64,000 bases of DNA. It comes from Hesseltinella vesiculosa (Eukaryota; Mucoromycota; Mucoromycetes; Mucorales; Cunninghamellaceae). The position numbers and the translations under genes are program-made. The first letter of the stretch is position 1. Every line of letters starts with the position of its first letter. Of this stretch, positions 10,924-21,544 are shown piece after piece. The stretch is taken from contig MCGT01000042.1 of assembly GCA_002104935.1 (NCBI GenBank), positions 1-64,000 of the forward strand. The letters are read 5' to 3'. Under the pieces are notes generated by a model. It saw only the letters and a program-made list of their open reading frames with translations. It did no database searches and was not told the origin of the DNA.

Positions 10924-11075
10924 GTCACTAAAAAGAAATCGGTAGCAAGGCAATGGAAAGTGACAAAAAAAAAAGTTCACAATGCCAAAAATGAGTGCTT
11001 TTTCTATTATTTTTTCCAGGACTGAGTTCTGTTGTCTTTTTTTTTTTTTTTTTCCTCACTTACTTGTCAACTAGC
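10924..11075. promoter_or_regulatory. Compact divergent promoter (152 bp), AAA ATPase / ICE1-like
   Basis: ATG-to-ATG distance is 152 bp. It holds a poly(T) tract of about 17 at 11037-11053 next to the right-hand gene and an (A)9-10 run near 10964-10973. Confidence 0.6.
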
Positions 11076-14000
11076 ATGGCAGATTCTTGCTCTGAGACAG
11101 GCAGCGAGAAGCTTGGTTCTAACTGCGAAAATGTAGATGCAACCGTTTTGGCTGTGAATTCTGAAAAACCCGTCGAGGCAATCAAAGGACGAATAATCGC
11201 AACGAATCGACTGCTCAAATTCCTCAAGAGCGCACAAGCTGGTAAACCAAAAAAATAGAGATCTTGATCACTTTGCCCGCTGTTCACACGTTGCACTCTT
11301 TGATCGATAGAAAACAAAGCTCTCTCTCAGCAGCTATCCGATGCCAACTCGCAATTAGAAAAACAGAAGAGCAGTGCTGATGCTAAAATAGTCGCTGCTG
11401 TCCAAGATCCGTCTCATATGACAAAGTTGCAACAGCAAGTCGATCGTCTTACTTCCCAATTCAACCGCATCAAGGCGGAAAAAGAACGCTTGGAACTTCA
11501 AGTCACTGGCCATAAGGTGAGCTCATACGCAACAACGCCATGGGAGCAAAGAAAAAACCCCCCAGACTATTCACGCTCTTTTGCGTTCTTCCCAGCCTCT
11601 TACTCAATGCCTACAGAAACGGATCACGCAATTGGAAAAGCAACTGCAGGAATCAACGTCTGGTACTTCCGCCGATGTAGCCCATGCCACACGCCTTCGA
11701 CAACAGATAAAGGATAAAGACGCCAAAATGAAGGAATTGCAGGAGGAGCTGCGCCAAGCCCAGGACAAGTATGACACGCTAGACGATGATAGGATGGAGG
11801 CCACCATCAACCTGGAAATGGTTCAGCGCGACCTTGAAGACGCCAAGGAAGCCAGTCAACAAAAAGATGTTCAACTGCGCCAGCTTCAGAAACAGCTTGA
11901 GCAAGCGCAATCTGCTCCATTAAGAGAAACCAGATCAACGATCGCCCCGTAGGCTAAAAAAATTGGTTAGCTGCCTGCTCAAACTCACTTTTTTATTTTC
12001 TCTCTATAGCTGCCCAGAACGATCGTCAGATCAGGATCAATTGGTGCTTGCCCTGAAGAAACTTTCGCAAGAAAATGAAAAGCTGAAAAAAGAAAAGGCA
12101 ATTAAACCAGACCGTGATAATTTCCAATTGTTAACGTGGTTATCTTATTTTCTGTAGCGCGTACTGCAAGATCGATATACGGAACAAATGGTGCTTGTGG
12201 ATGATCTTAGAGAGGAGCAAAAAGCGATGTTGCTGGTAGGTGACATTGTCTAGTGACATCTACCTTCTTTGATCTCACCCTATCTTTCAAACAGGGTCGC
12301 TATGGCGTCACTAGCTCTCCTACTGTTGCTAGTGACGATGAACAGACGTTAGAAAACGACGAGGATGTCGTATTTGAGGACCTCTATGACGACATGAATG
12401 GAACAACTGCAATCGCCCCCCGGCCCACGTCGACACCTATGCCTACCCTACGACGGCCCTCAAAGCTATCTTTCTCCACACCCTCTGCTCCTTCAGCGAA
12501 GAAACAACGTCGCCGATCAACCACTGCTGCTAATGGCCTCGTACGTCCTAAATCCCGAGTCAGCTCTCCAGTGCCACAACCATCTACACATTCAGCCAAA
12601 AAACCTCGACCGAAAATGTCGGTCATTGAAAAATTCACAAAGACTCGCCTACCAGCAAGTATGGGCGTTGCCCCTTCAGCCAAGCGGAAATCGGTTGCCT
12701 CAGATACTGGGGACCTTGACGCACGAAGACGCTCAAAACGACCCCTGCTGGATATTTCTGAAGTCTTGGCCCCTGGTCAGCAAGAAGAATCACTAGGAGA
12801 CTGTAAGTGGCTATGGAATCAAATGCAGTGCTACTCACACCTTTTGTTTTATCTTTACTGGTGGTTAGTTATCGACAAACGACTGCAGCAAGTGAGCAGC
12901 AGCACTACCTGTTACAGCGATTTGAGTGGCATGGAGCCATTTATGGATCAGCATTTCGATATTTTGTTCACACGTTTACCTTGCATTTACCATGGCCTGA
13001 AATCGCACAGCAGCCCCTTTGGACGAGGCAGTGGCTCTATCAAGACTCGGGCGACCGATGAATCCGGTTTGGAGCACTTTGGGAATACCAAAATTATATT
13101 ACTGTGCCCGGCATCCATGGATGAGCGCGAAAAAGCCATTGCCTGGTATTTGTGGGCATGTTTGACCACATACTCATCGGTAAATGAAAGAGTCTCTCCA
13201 CGAAGGTCTGACTCTGTTGGCATTCACCACTGTTGAAACCTTCCTTAGAAAAATCCATATGTCAGAACAGTGAGCTGGATGGCTTCACAAATCATCGCTT
13301 ACATGCAGCAGAACAAACTCACTCTGGCATGGTAAAGGACTTACATGGCAAAAAAGTATCGGGCAGGTGTCGTTTATTTAGCCTGCCTTTTTTTTTTTTT
13401 TTTCCCTTCCCATAGTCGATTTACGCGGCTCCTCGCTCTCCTTTGTTACAATTCCCAAGACATACCCTTCTTACGTGTATTTTGCTTCGATATCTACCGG
13501 AAACTGGCGGCAAATGCACCCATCGTATACCTCCTGCTGAACATTGCCTTTATAGCCCCCGTAACATTGGATGTTGGTGAGCAGCCCACAAAGTCTCTAG
13601 GATCAAATATGATCGTCCAAGCCATCCAGTGCATCTCTGCCCATCTATGTAGAACATCCCCTGCATCTACAAAGGTAACCATATCAGTTACCTAGATTTC
13701 AGCTGTGTCGGGTTCCTCATCACCAGTTTTATTTCACGAAAAAAAAAAGCCCAAAATCTCTCAGGTGTATCATGACTTGGCTACCCTGGCACACTGGGAA
13801 GCCCTTGAAGACGTGCCATCACTCCCCGTTTTTGTGCAGCAGATCAAACCCCTTATTGCTTTGGACCAAACGAAGCAGTTGTACCATGCCGACAAGCCGA
13901 CGTTTGATGATTTGGTGTTCAATCTCCTCAAAGCACTCGAGCTAGCATACTTCCATATGAATGATTGGCCGTCTATGTGCAAAGATTTCATATTCAAGGA

Positions 14001-14436
14001 CGTTTGGGTCATGATGCAGGATGATGTCATGGCCAATCCATGTTTAGAACTTATGGGTATGTGCTAGAGAACAATATTTCGATGGCATTGCTTATGTTTT
14101 TTTTTTTCAGGGCTACTTGGCAGACTTGGAGCTGAAAACGAGCAAACCAGCAAATCAGAGGAATTGATGGCTCTCCGAAAAACTTTTGGTGACGTTCTCG
14201 CCATTGGCAAATGCTCAAAAGGTAAGGTTGAAAGTTTGAGAGGAAAGCATCGCTCATTCTTTTATTGTTTTATACATCACAAAGATGAGTTTCCATTGCA
14301 GATTACTGCGGCGCAATGTATCATCGTCACTTCTGTTTCTCAAGACCACGTCAAACCTGTTCTCGCTTGGTATAGACAGCTACCCAGTGAATTGAAGCCA
14401 CTCGTTCCGACCAGCATATCTCACTTGTGTCAATAA
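11076..14436 (+). CDS. ICE1-like protein (little elongation complex subunit 1-like): coiled coil plus C-terminal helical domain
   Basis: 873 residues in 12 exons: 11076-11241, 11311-11516, 11617-11948, 12010-12097, 12158-12235, 12295-12802, 12869-13179, 13249-13331, 13416-13648, 13703-14056, 14111-14221, 14285-14436; every junction keeps phase. Residues about 30-290 are a long heptad coiled coil. Next comes a Ser/Pro/Lys-rich basic linker with NLS-like clusters (AKKQRRR, SAKKPRPK), then about 450 residues of alpha-helical repeats (WMASQIIAYMQQNK, YLLLNIAFIAPVTL, LGRLGAE, ending AWYRQLPSELKPLVPTSISHLC). In animals ICE1 scaffolds the complex that loads RNA polymerase II on snRNA genes. The match to ICE1 rests on domain order and the C-terminal helix pattern recalled from the family, not on a search. 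Intron 4 appears to use a GC donor (12098). Confidence 0.5.
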
Positions 14437-14627
14437 ACAAGAAGCATACAGCATTCGCTACTAAAATGGTGCGTCTTCTCGCCCCGCTGGTAGATCGGGT
14501 GCCTGTGTCGGAATATGAAATGCGGGTTTTCAAAAACTGGCTCTGAAAACGGCCGCAAAAAGGCTGGTCTTTTTTCTGCCTTTTTTTTTTTATTGAGTCC
14601 ATCGCATCCATTGCCAATCCCGCAGTC

Positions 14628-15800
14628 ATGTCAAGCAATTCGCGGTAAGCATTCGCAGAGAATAGCAAGACGAGAATTAACGCCGGCCAGGATTAGATGC
14701 AGCCGTGTGGAATACCACGATCAGGATGGCAATGGCATGACGGTTCTGGTTGAGCAGGTGCGTCCAGCAAATCTTCTGGGCATGATACTTTCCTTCTATG
14801 ATCCGCCAATGACTTTAACTTCCTCTCTGCATCTCCTAGGTCATGAATGCATCGTATGGTAACTACGTGTGGCCGTCGTCGCTTGTGCTAAGCAATTACG
14901 TATGGCACCATAGGAAGCGGTTTTCTGACAAAACCTTGCTTGAAGTATGAAGAGTGTGCTCCCATTCAATAACTTCCAGGAAACTCATTTGCAGCTATTT
15001 TGTATATTGCATTGTCTTGAACACTTTAGGTTGGTGCAGGTAAGTTGAAAAAGGATGGAGAGATCGCGAAAGTGAACTCATGTTTCCTTTCTGCTATTTT
15101 TTCTTCTTCTTCTAGGTACATGCCTGTCGTCACTTGCTCTGGCAAAGTCACAGCCGCCAAGTCATGCACACCTGATTATGTCTGATCTCGCGCCGATCCT
15201 TCCTGTGGTGAAAGGCTGCTTGTCTTTGAACAAAATGGACTGGTCAGATCACCCCGTTGCCACCAGCCGCCATTGGGTTCAAGAATTACCATGGGGTGAT
15301 CTTGATGCTGTAAGCGCAGTGACTCGAGATGTTGAGCAATTGTGGCAAACAAAGATCGATTTTATCCTCGGCAGCGACACTTTTTATCACCCTCCAGGTA
15401 CGTATTTAAGATGGAAAGGTGGTCCAGCTATCGATTGCACGCGCTGATCTTTTTCTTTCTTTCTTTTTTTTTGGGGGTAGATTTTGAAAAATTGCTCATG
15501 ACAATCAGTATCGTGATCCAACGCCACAACCCACAATGTCGCTTCATTACTGCCTACCAAGAACGCAGTTCTAAACGCAGTCTCCAGTACCTCTTGGACA
15601 AATGGTCACTTTGCTGCAAGCAAATCCCTATCGATGATATGTGGTTCGATGACAGTCTCTTTTTTCCAGACGATGACAGCACTGATCAAGACGCCCCTGC
15701 AGACGGTGGCCAAATACCTTCGCGCCTGACCACTTCGTACAGCTCCCTATCAAGTGTTTTTCTCCTGGAAATTTCGGCCAAGCCTGACCAGCGTGCGTGA
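14628..15800 (+). CDS. METTL23-like (class I) protein methyltransferase
   Basis: 262 residues in six exons: 14628-14644 (17 nt), 14703-14757, 14840-14944, 15030-15039 (10 nt), 15116-15397, 15481-15800. The spliced protein has the family's YGNYVWPSSLVLSNYVWHHR, then SAM motif I LLEVGAGTCLSSL created only when the 10-nt exon is included, motif II LIMSDLAPIL, the product-side FILGSDTFYHPPDFEKLL, and a C-terminal strand with YQERSSKRSLQYLLDKW. These match METTL16-family lysine/arginine methyltransferases of the METTL23 type; the substrate is unknown here. An acidic loop (DDDSTDQD) near residue 230 is lineage-specific. It starts 191 bp after the ICE1-like gene on the same strand. Confidence 0.82.
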
Positions 15801-16052
15801 CACCGATACCTGCACGAACAATCTCCGGGCGTGGTCGTGGATGGGATGATGATGATATAGAAAGTGTCCATGGCTGTCACTTCCAATCCGACATCTGTCT
15901 AGCCCGCGCTTGTCTGCCATCCACCCTTCTGCTACGCCAAGAAGTACCGGTGTCCATCGGCATCTCCTTTTCCCATCGCTTGCAATACGGCCATTGGTCC
16001 GTTCAGCATTAATAAAAAGATAGCACATCACCACGCAAGGATGCTGACCCAT

Positions 16053-17570
16053 TTATTTGTTGAAAATATTGTTGGATGGACCAAAAGCAAGTCGAGGATT
16101 GCTGTTGTAGGTACGGAGAACATGGACAAAAATTGATTTTGTTAAATTTAGTCATCCGAGATGGGCTGCTAGCTTTTTTTTTTTATCCACTTACCACACA
16201 ACGGCAGGATTCTCCATGCCAATCTTGGTAATAGCGTCGACGTCTTCAGAAGAAAGTTTGACCAGTTTGATGTTTTGCTCGATACGCGAGGGCGTTGCAG
16301 ATTTGGGGATAACTAGAACGAAGAACACGCGATGTTCATGGGTAATCTGATTCTCATTTTTTCCCCCGTGCCTGTCTACTTCGTACCTGCATAGCCGCGA
16401 GTGATGCCCCAGCTCAGAGCAAGTTGTGCCGGTGTCAAGCTATACTTTTCTGCCATTTCTACGATCTAATGAAATAAAAATAATATAAAGAGAGGTCAAG
16501 ATCGGGTAAACTCTGATTATGCGCTGTACTTACACGAGGATCTTCCAGAAGGGAATTTTTACCAAACATGCCAGGGTTTGCCAGAGGGCTATAGGCAGAA
16601 ACAGCTATCCCTTTCTTTCGGCAGAATCTAGGAAAAGGAATGTCGAAGGACTGTTCAGTGGCGAGAAAAAAAAAAAAAGAGGCGGGTACAAGGATGGGCG
16701 GCTTACTCGATCATTTCTTCATTGGGGTTTGCAGGGTGGATTTCGAACTCATGCACAGCAGGAACAATGTCACAGGAGGCCAAGAGTTTTTCCAGCATAG
16801 GGATGGTGAAGTTGGAGACCCCGAGAGATTTAACACGTCCATCAATCTTGACAAGGTCTTCCATGGCACGCCAGGTATCGACAAAGTCGATGTCTTCACA
16901 TTTGACATCGCCATCTTCAAAAATAGTGAGCTGGTCAAATTCAAATCCACGGAACTTCCAAGCCATGGGCCAATGCATCATATACACATCCAAATATTCC
17001 AAGCCAAGGTTCTCCATAGTGCGGTCAAACGCCGGTTGCACCAAGTCAGGACGGTGGAACGTCTGCCATAATTTTGAGACGACAACCACTTGGTCACGAG
17101 GCACAGTAGGATGCTCGCGCACTGCCTTACCAACGGCAGCCTCCGTTCGATCTATTGTTCAGTTAGTAGGATAAAAAAGAAGTAAACCAACCAGTGACCC
17201 TGAGGATCTATGCTCTCCTCACTTACAGGCATACTATAGATGGATCCAGGGTGGAAAAGACAGCAGCGCCGTTCAAGAGGGAAAGAGAACGGGTGTTTAG
17301 ATAATGGAGCGCGTCATGACGCGGGTACTTACGGCTGTATCGAAATGTCGGTAACCAGCATCCAAAGCAAGTGTTACAGCCTTGGCCAATTCTTCATCGG
17401 TAGATTGTCCTTTGAATGTGCCAAGACCCACAGCAGGGAAGGGTTGGCCATTGTTCAACTATGAGCAAAAGGGAGTAGACGTCAGTGTGTGTAGAAAAGG
17501 CTCGTTTGCTTCCATTGAGTAAGCATATGCCTATGTGCAGTACCTTGATGATGGGGACATTAGTAGTCAT
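16053..17570 (-). CDS. Aldo-keto reductase (tandem copy 1)
   Basis: 314 residues in eight exons: 17570-17544, 17458-17333, 17233-17227 (7 nt), 17151-16707, 16627-16534, 16465-16387, 16312-16195, 16101-16053. An NADPH-dependent (beta/alpha)8 reductase of carbonyl compounds. The catalytic tetrad is visible: Asp in FDTA, Tyr in DTAYAYRTE, Lys in VVVVSKLW, His in VYMMHWPM; the cofactor site includes [10 protein letters not shown]. The tetrad Tyr codon is split between the 7-nt exon and exon 4. The C-terminus ([10 protein letters not shown]) comes from a 49-nt last exon. It lies 3' of a paralogue (17818-19105) on the same strand, so this is a tandem duplication. The specific substrate cannot be inferred. 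Confidence 0.88.
17227..17233 (-). other. 7-nt microexon of aldo-keto reductase copy 1
   Basis: TATGCCT lies between CTATAG and GTAAGT on the minus strand. Skipping it breaks the frame (phase 0 to phase 2) and removes the conserved DTAYxY motif, which the neighbouring paralogue encodes without an intron at this position. Confidence 0.8.
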
Positions 17571-17817
17571 GTTGTAAAGCGATACAGTATTTAAAAAGAA
17601 AGAAAAAATTTAATAAAGAGAGGGAGAGAAGGAAAGGCTTTGCAGCCCCCTGTTTGGGAGATGCTTCGCCACCTTTTATTAGTTTTTTTACCAGCATGAA
17701 GCCGTTGAAACACTCAATAAATAACCTTAATTGGGCATGATAACTAAAGAGCAAGACATAGAATAGCTGAACGGAATAGGCATAAATACGAAGAAGGGTC
17801 ACAGGCAAAGCATCCAA

Positions 17818-19105
17818 CTAGAAGAGGGTGAATTCAGGGCCGAACAGGATGACGGGGTCGCTAAATTGAAATTGGTGCTGTGAGAGGACAAAGCTGAGAA
17901 ATAAAATTAGACTTACTATGCACGTATTGGGTGATCTACGCCGATAGAGCTGATATCATCTACGTCTTCTTGATCCATTTCAAACATGACAGAGTTTTCT
18001 ATAATTCTTTGTGGGGTTGTGGATTTTGGAATCACTAAGCTCGAAGCATGAGTTCCTCCACTCTAGCCAGGTTTTTTTTTTTTTTTTCCTATTTACCTGC
18101 ATACCCTCGATGGATACCCCAGTTCAAGATGACTTGACCTGCTGTCTTGTTGTATTTCTTTGCTAAATTCAGCACCTACAAAGACCCCGTAAGTGCTAGT
18201 TTTTTCCCCTCCACCCTATACCTTTTCATTTTCTAACAGATTGACAGGGCGACCAAATCGACTGGACATGGTCGGGTTTCCCAATGGGCAGTACCTGCGG
18301 CATTTAAATATTCCAAAGTGTCAAAAAAAAAAAAAAACGTCTTCTTACTTTCGAGCGTGAAACTTACGCCATCAGGGCAATGCCTTTTTCCTGGCAATAG
18401 TCGACCAGCTCCTGCTGTGGTAAATGAGGGTGCAGTTCAACTTGATTAACTGCAGGTGGAATGGTGGCCTTGGACAAGAGGTCTTCTAGCAAAGGAATAG
18501 TGAAATTGGATACCCCGATGGACCTGGCCTTGCCCATTTTGACCAGCTTCTCCATTTCCCGCCAGGTGTCAATGATAGGCACGTCAATGCGGGGTGCCGA
18601 TCTTCCTTTGATCCCTGACATGCCATAGCCAGAGAACTTTTTTGGCAAGGGCCAATGAATTAAATACATATCGACGTAATCCATGTCCAGTTGCTCCAGT
18701 GACAGGTCAAACACCTTGCTGACATGCTCAGGCTCATGGAATGGAGGAGCAAGCTTGGTGGTAATGAATAGTTCATTTCGAGGCACCCCGCTCTCTTTGA
18801 CAGCTCTACCCACGGCTTCTTCAGTTTGATCTATTGCCCCCCCCCAAAAAAAAGCTTGAGCAAACCTGCCTGAAACAAGTCATCAGCCTTACAAACGTAG
18901 GCTGTGTCAATACTTCGCACACCGGTTTCTAGAGCAACCTTGACGGCACTGAATACTTTTTCTGGTGCATCCAGCCCTCCAAAAGTGCCAAAACCAAAAC
19001 GAGGTAGATCATAGCCACTGTTGAGCTAGAGCAGACTGCTGATCAGCCTTGGTTATTGTTACTTTTGAGCAAGTTTACCTTTATAGCAGGGACTTGGGGA
19101 GCCAT
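17818..19105 (-). CDS. Aldo-keto reductase (tandem copy 2)
   Basis: 311 residues in seven exons: 19105-19079, 19025-18893, 18830-18368, 18294-18222, 18175-18097, 18034-17917, 17860-17818. Tetrad: Asp and Tyr in DTAYVYQTE, Lys in FITTKLAPP, His in MYLIHWPL. Also seen: NQVELHPHLPQ, the cofactor-binding VIPKSTTPQR, and the C-terminal VILFGPEFTLF. The first exon is 27 nt as in copy 1, and the intron after DTAYVY matches the second of the two introns that flank the 7-nt exon of copy 1, so the copies share ancestry but differ by one intron. Cytosolic; no signal peptide. An AAT-repeat (TTATTATTA) and poly(A) lie just upstream of the ATG. Confidence 0.9.
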
Positions 19106-19790
19106 CTTTAAATAATAATAATAATAATAATAAAAGAAAAAAAAAAGAGAGAGACAAATGTTTGAAAGAAAGTACTGAAAAAGATAAGAGGTGGGCCGCC
19201 GGCATGATGACGGGCATGAGTATAAAAAAAAAAAAATCAGGAACCAGACTGTATTACTCAATCGCCGGTTGGCCAATTAGTCACCTGTGACACCAAAGAT
19301 AAATGCCCATTGCGCATTTGAGTCATTTTGCATCGATAAAATCCATGCATACCACCGGAAATCTTGTCCGCGACGGGAAGGAACGGTTAGAGTTGAAAGT
19401 GAAATCAGTACTAAGCATCATGGTTGAAACGTCAGTCGTCCAGCATTGCTTGGTTGCGGCACATGAAGAAGTCCAACATGAACATTATGCTTTGTGGGAA
19501 CAAATAGGCTAGATGTTAAGTGTGTTATTCTGCAACTGGCACCAAATTTGGTCTGTTACTTACACCATGTTGGAACATGGACGAAGCGCGATATACTCTG
19601 CCGAGGTCATGCGTTTGAATCCACCGGAGCTTGGAAAGCTCAGGGAAAGTCTCTGTGGGCAGGAAAAATCCAAAAGCATGGGCTCTAAATAAGCAACCCA
19701 AAACATTAGACCTACCCTGGGAAAGCTCCGGTGGATGACTGTTCAACAAGCAGTCAACGATGTCTGGAACTGGGTATAAAACTGCTTTTA
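19106..19790. other. Gene-free stretch between AKR copy 2 and the reductase gene
   Basis: No supported coding sequence. An imperfect inverted repeat (TCCACCGGAGCTT near 19619 and its complement near 19723) could form a stem with a roughly 90-base loop; its role is unknown. Confidence 0.45.
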
Positions 19791-20789
19791 TTACTTGGAA
19801 GCCATATATAGCTTTTCTTTGGTATGGACAAGATCGACGATGAATTGATTGGTAGGGGCATCCAAGTTCCTTTCCTTGGCCAATCGACAAAGATAGCCGT
19901 TGATGTAATCGATTTCTGTAGGTAGGCGTGCCTGACAATCTTGGAGCATGGAACACGTATTTGTGGTGGTGATCTCGACGGTTTTGAGCACGATGTCAGC
20001 TAGAGTGTTCGCGGATTCTGATGGAGGCAGGTCGTGCTGAAGGACCGCATAAGCTTCTTTGCAGATCTGACGCAACATCCGCACGCCGGCGGGGTTGTTG
20101 TAGGTGAGTCGGCCGTTTTTGCATTCGAGCAGAGCACCCAACGGGTTGATTGAGGCGTTGACAACCAATTTATGGAGCATGCGTGTGTACAAATCGTTCC
20201 AAGGCATAGTGATCGCATTCATGTCTGGGATGTCTTCCAGCGCTGCAGACATGGGCGATCGAGGTTTCAAGGTCTTTTCCCCACTTTCTCGCAGTCCCAT
20301 CATCAAGCCGCCCAAAGGGTCGTCCCAGCCCGAATGCTGGATGATATGGAAGGGTGACACCCGTTGGACAGCATGGCGAATGACGCCGTTCCAGAGCTGT
20401 GGTCGATCGAGCGACGGTTCTGGCCAATAGGCATCGCAAAGCTCTTCGTACACGCCCATGCCGTTCTGCAATAAAAGCAAATTGGTTTTGTTTGTCAAAC
20501 GAGGTAGGATGGGTTTCAATGCAGAGACAGTATGAGGCGCCTTTGTAGCGACGATGAGATTGATAATGGGAGATGCACTGGCGTCAGGAGCGCCGAGGAC
20601 ACTGGCCGAGAGCCCGGAGACTTGTGTGCTGGTGCCTTTGCATTCGTACGTAATGGTGTTCTTCCGTTGTTCAAAATCGAGCAGGTGCTGTCGCGAGCGT
20701 AACAACATGTGGGCTTCATGGCCAGCCAATCGTAGCTGGGAAGCAAGAAGACAACCAATCGCGCCTGTGCCCAATATGTGCCATTGCAT
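19791..20789 (-). CDS. 2-dehydropantoate 2-reductase (ApbA/PanE family)
   Basis: 332 residues, single exon. The N-terminal Rossmann fold starts at the second residue with WHILGTGAIGCLLASQL (GxGxxG), followed by VATKAPHTVSALKPI and LLLLQNGMGV, both typical of the family. The C-terminal ApbA_C domain has the catalytic Lys in MLHKLVVNASINPLGALLECKNG and the ending RLPTEIDYINGYL. The enzyme reduces ketopantoate to pantoate with NADPH in pantothenate/CoA synthesis. The start at 20789 puts the Rossmann motif at the N-terminus; the open frame upstream begins only with a TTG. Fungal genomes often carry several family members, so a related alpha-keto acid substrate is possible. Confidence 0.88.
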   Translation of the reverse strand: MQWHILGTGAIGCLLASQLRLAGHEAHMLLRSRQHLLDFEQRKNTITYECKGTSTQVSGLSASVLGAPDASASPIINLIVATKAPHTVSALKPILPRLTNKTNLLLLQNGMGVYEELCDAYWPEPSLDRPQLWNGVIRHAVQRVSPFHIIQHSGWDDPLGGLMMGLRESGEKTLKPRSPMSAALEDIPDMNAITMPWNDLYTRMLHKLVVNASINPLGALLECKNGRLTYNNPAGVRMLRQICKEAYAVLQHDLPPSESANTLADIVLKTVEITTTNTCSMLQDCQARLPTEIDYINGYLCRLAKERNLDAPTNQFIVDLVHTKEKLYMASK

Positions 20790-20948
20790 GGTGCGTGGAA
20801 AATAAACGGACTGGAAAAGAGAGGGGTAGAAAGCCCACAGGGCGATCGTCGGACTTTTGTGGCTTGCGGCGGCATCTGCTGTGAGTTCGAACGAAAGGGG
20901 GAGGGTCGATATTTGCAAGGAACTTCTTTTTTCCTAATTAAACTCACC
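20790..20948. promoter_or_regulatory. Compact divergent promoter (159 bp), reductase / complex III factor
   Basis: ATG-to-ATG distance is 159 bp. A short pyrimidine tract (20927-20935) precedes the right-hand gene. No exon is supported inside. Confidence 0.6.
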
Positions 20949-21370
20949 ATGTCCCAACAAGCGGCACGACAAGAGATCCATGCGTTATACCGCTCGTACT
21001 TACGCCTTGTTCGTGAATGGCCTGCTGACAAGGTGCGGCCTAATCGCGATATGAAACAAGTGCTGCAGACTCGAGTAGAAGAAATGTTCCGCAAGCCGCT
21101 TCAAGACAACCAACAATCGTTTGACCTGGCCGATGCCAAGCGTCAATTGGATGCATTGGAACGATTATTAGAGAATGAATTCAAGCAAAAGGTAAATCTC
21201 AGTTGGTGCAATGGATGAATAATTCATACTTCATGTTTGCCCAGTACCCATTGTCTGACAAGATCTTATCGCCCGCTGGCAATCCCAAGTATTACTCATC
21301 CCTACTTTCGACATTGAATGCCAACAAAGACAGCAAAAAAGGGCCTTTTGCTCGCTTTTTTGGCAACTGA
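20949..21370 (+). CDS. Complex III assembly factor, UQCC2/Cbp6-like (LYR-like)
   Basis: 122 residues in two exons, 20949-21191 and 21245-21370. Seen: IHALYRSYLRLVREWPADKVRPNRD followed by LQTRVEEMFRKP and a helix with ERLLENEFKQKYPL. The WP..K..RD and R...F arrangement matches mitochondrial nucleoid factor 1 (UQCC2), whose yeast partner Cbp6 helps translate and stabilise cytochrome b in complex III. Basic, no classical presequence; action in the mitochondrial matrix is inferred from the family. Tail GPFARFFGN. Divergent from the ketopantoate reductase-like gene; its 3' end nearly meets the Tim17-family gene. Confidence 0.75.
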
Positions 21371-21544
21371 ATCAATCCATTCCACCCTCCCTCAATTTGA
21401 TTACCCCTTCATAGATGTACATATGGCCTATTTTCCCCTCATGCACAGAACGCCTATAAACGCATAGTTTTTTTTTATTTTCACTTTTTATTTTGGTACA
21501 GGTATCTAGTTTGTACAGGAGAAGAAGGCAGTCAGACAAAGGGG

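Noticed and set aside
12807..13061. Second plus-strand frame in the ICE1-like gene with protein-like composition
   Set aside because: It ends in a stop and does not join either flanking exon in phase; the other frame links through all 12 exons.
19619..19735. Inverted repeat TCCACCGGAGCTT / complement as a mobile-element end
   Set aside because: Only about 13 bp, with no target duplication or transposase nearby.
19525..19956. 143-residue minus-strand open frame between the reductases
   Set aside because: Partly antisense or out of frame to the ketopantoate reductase-like gene; no conserved motif.
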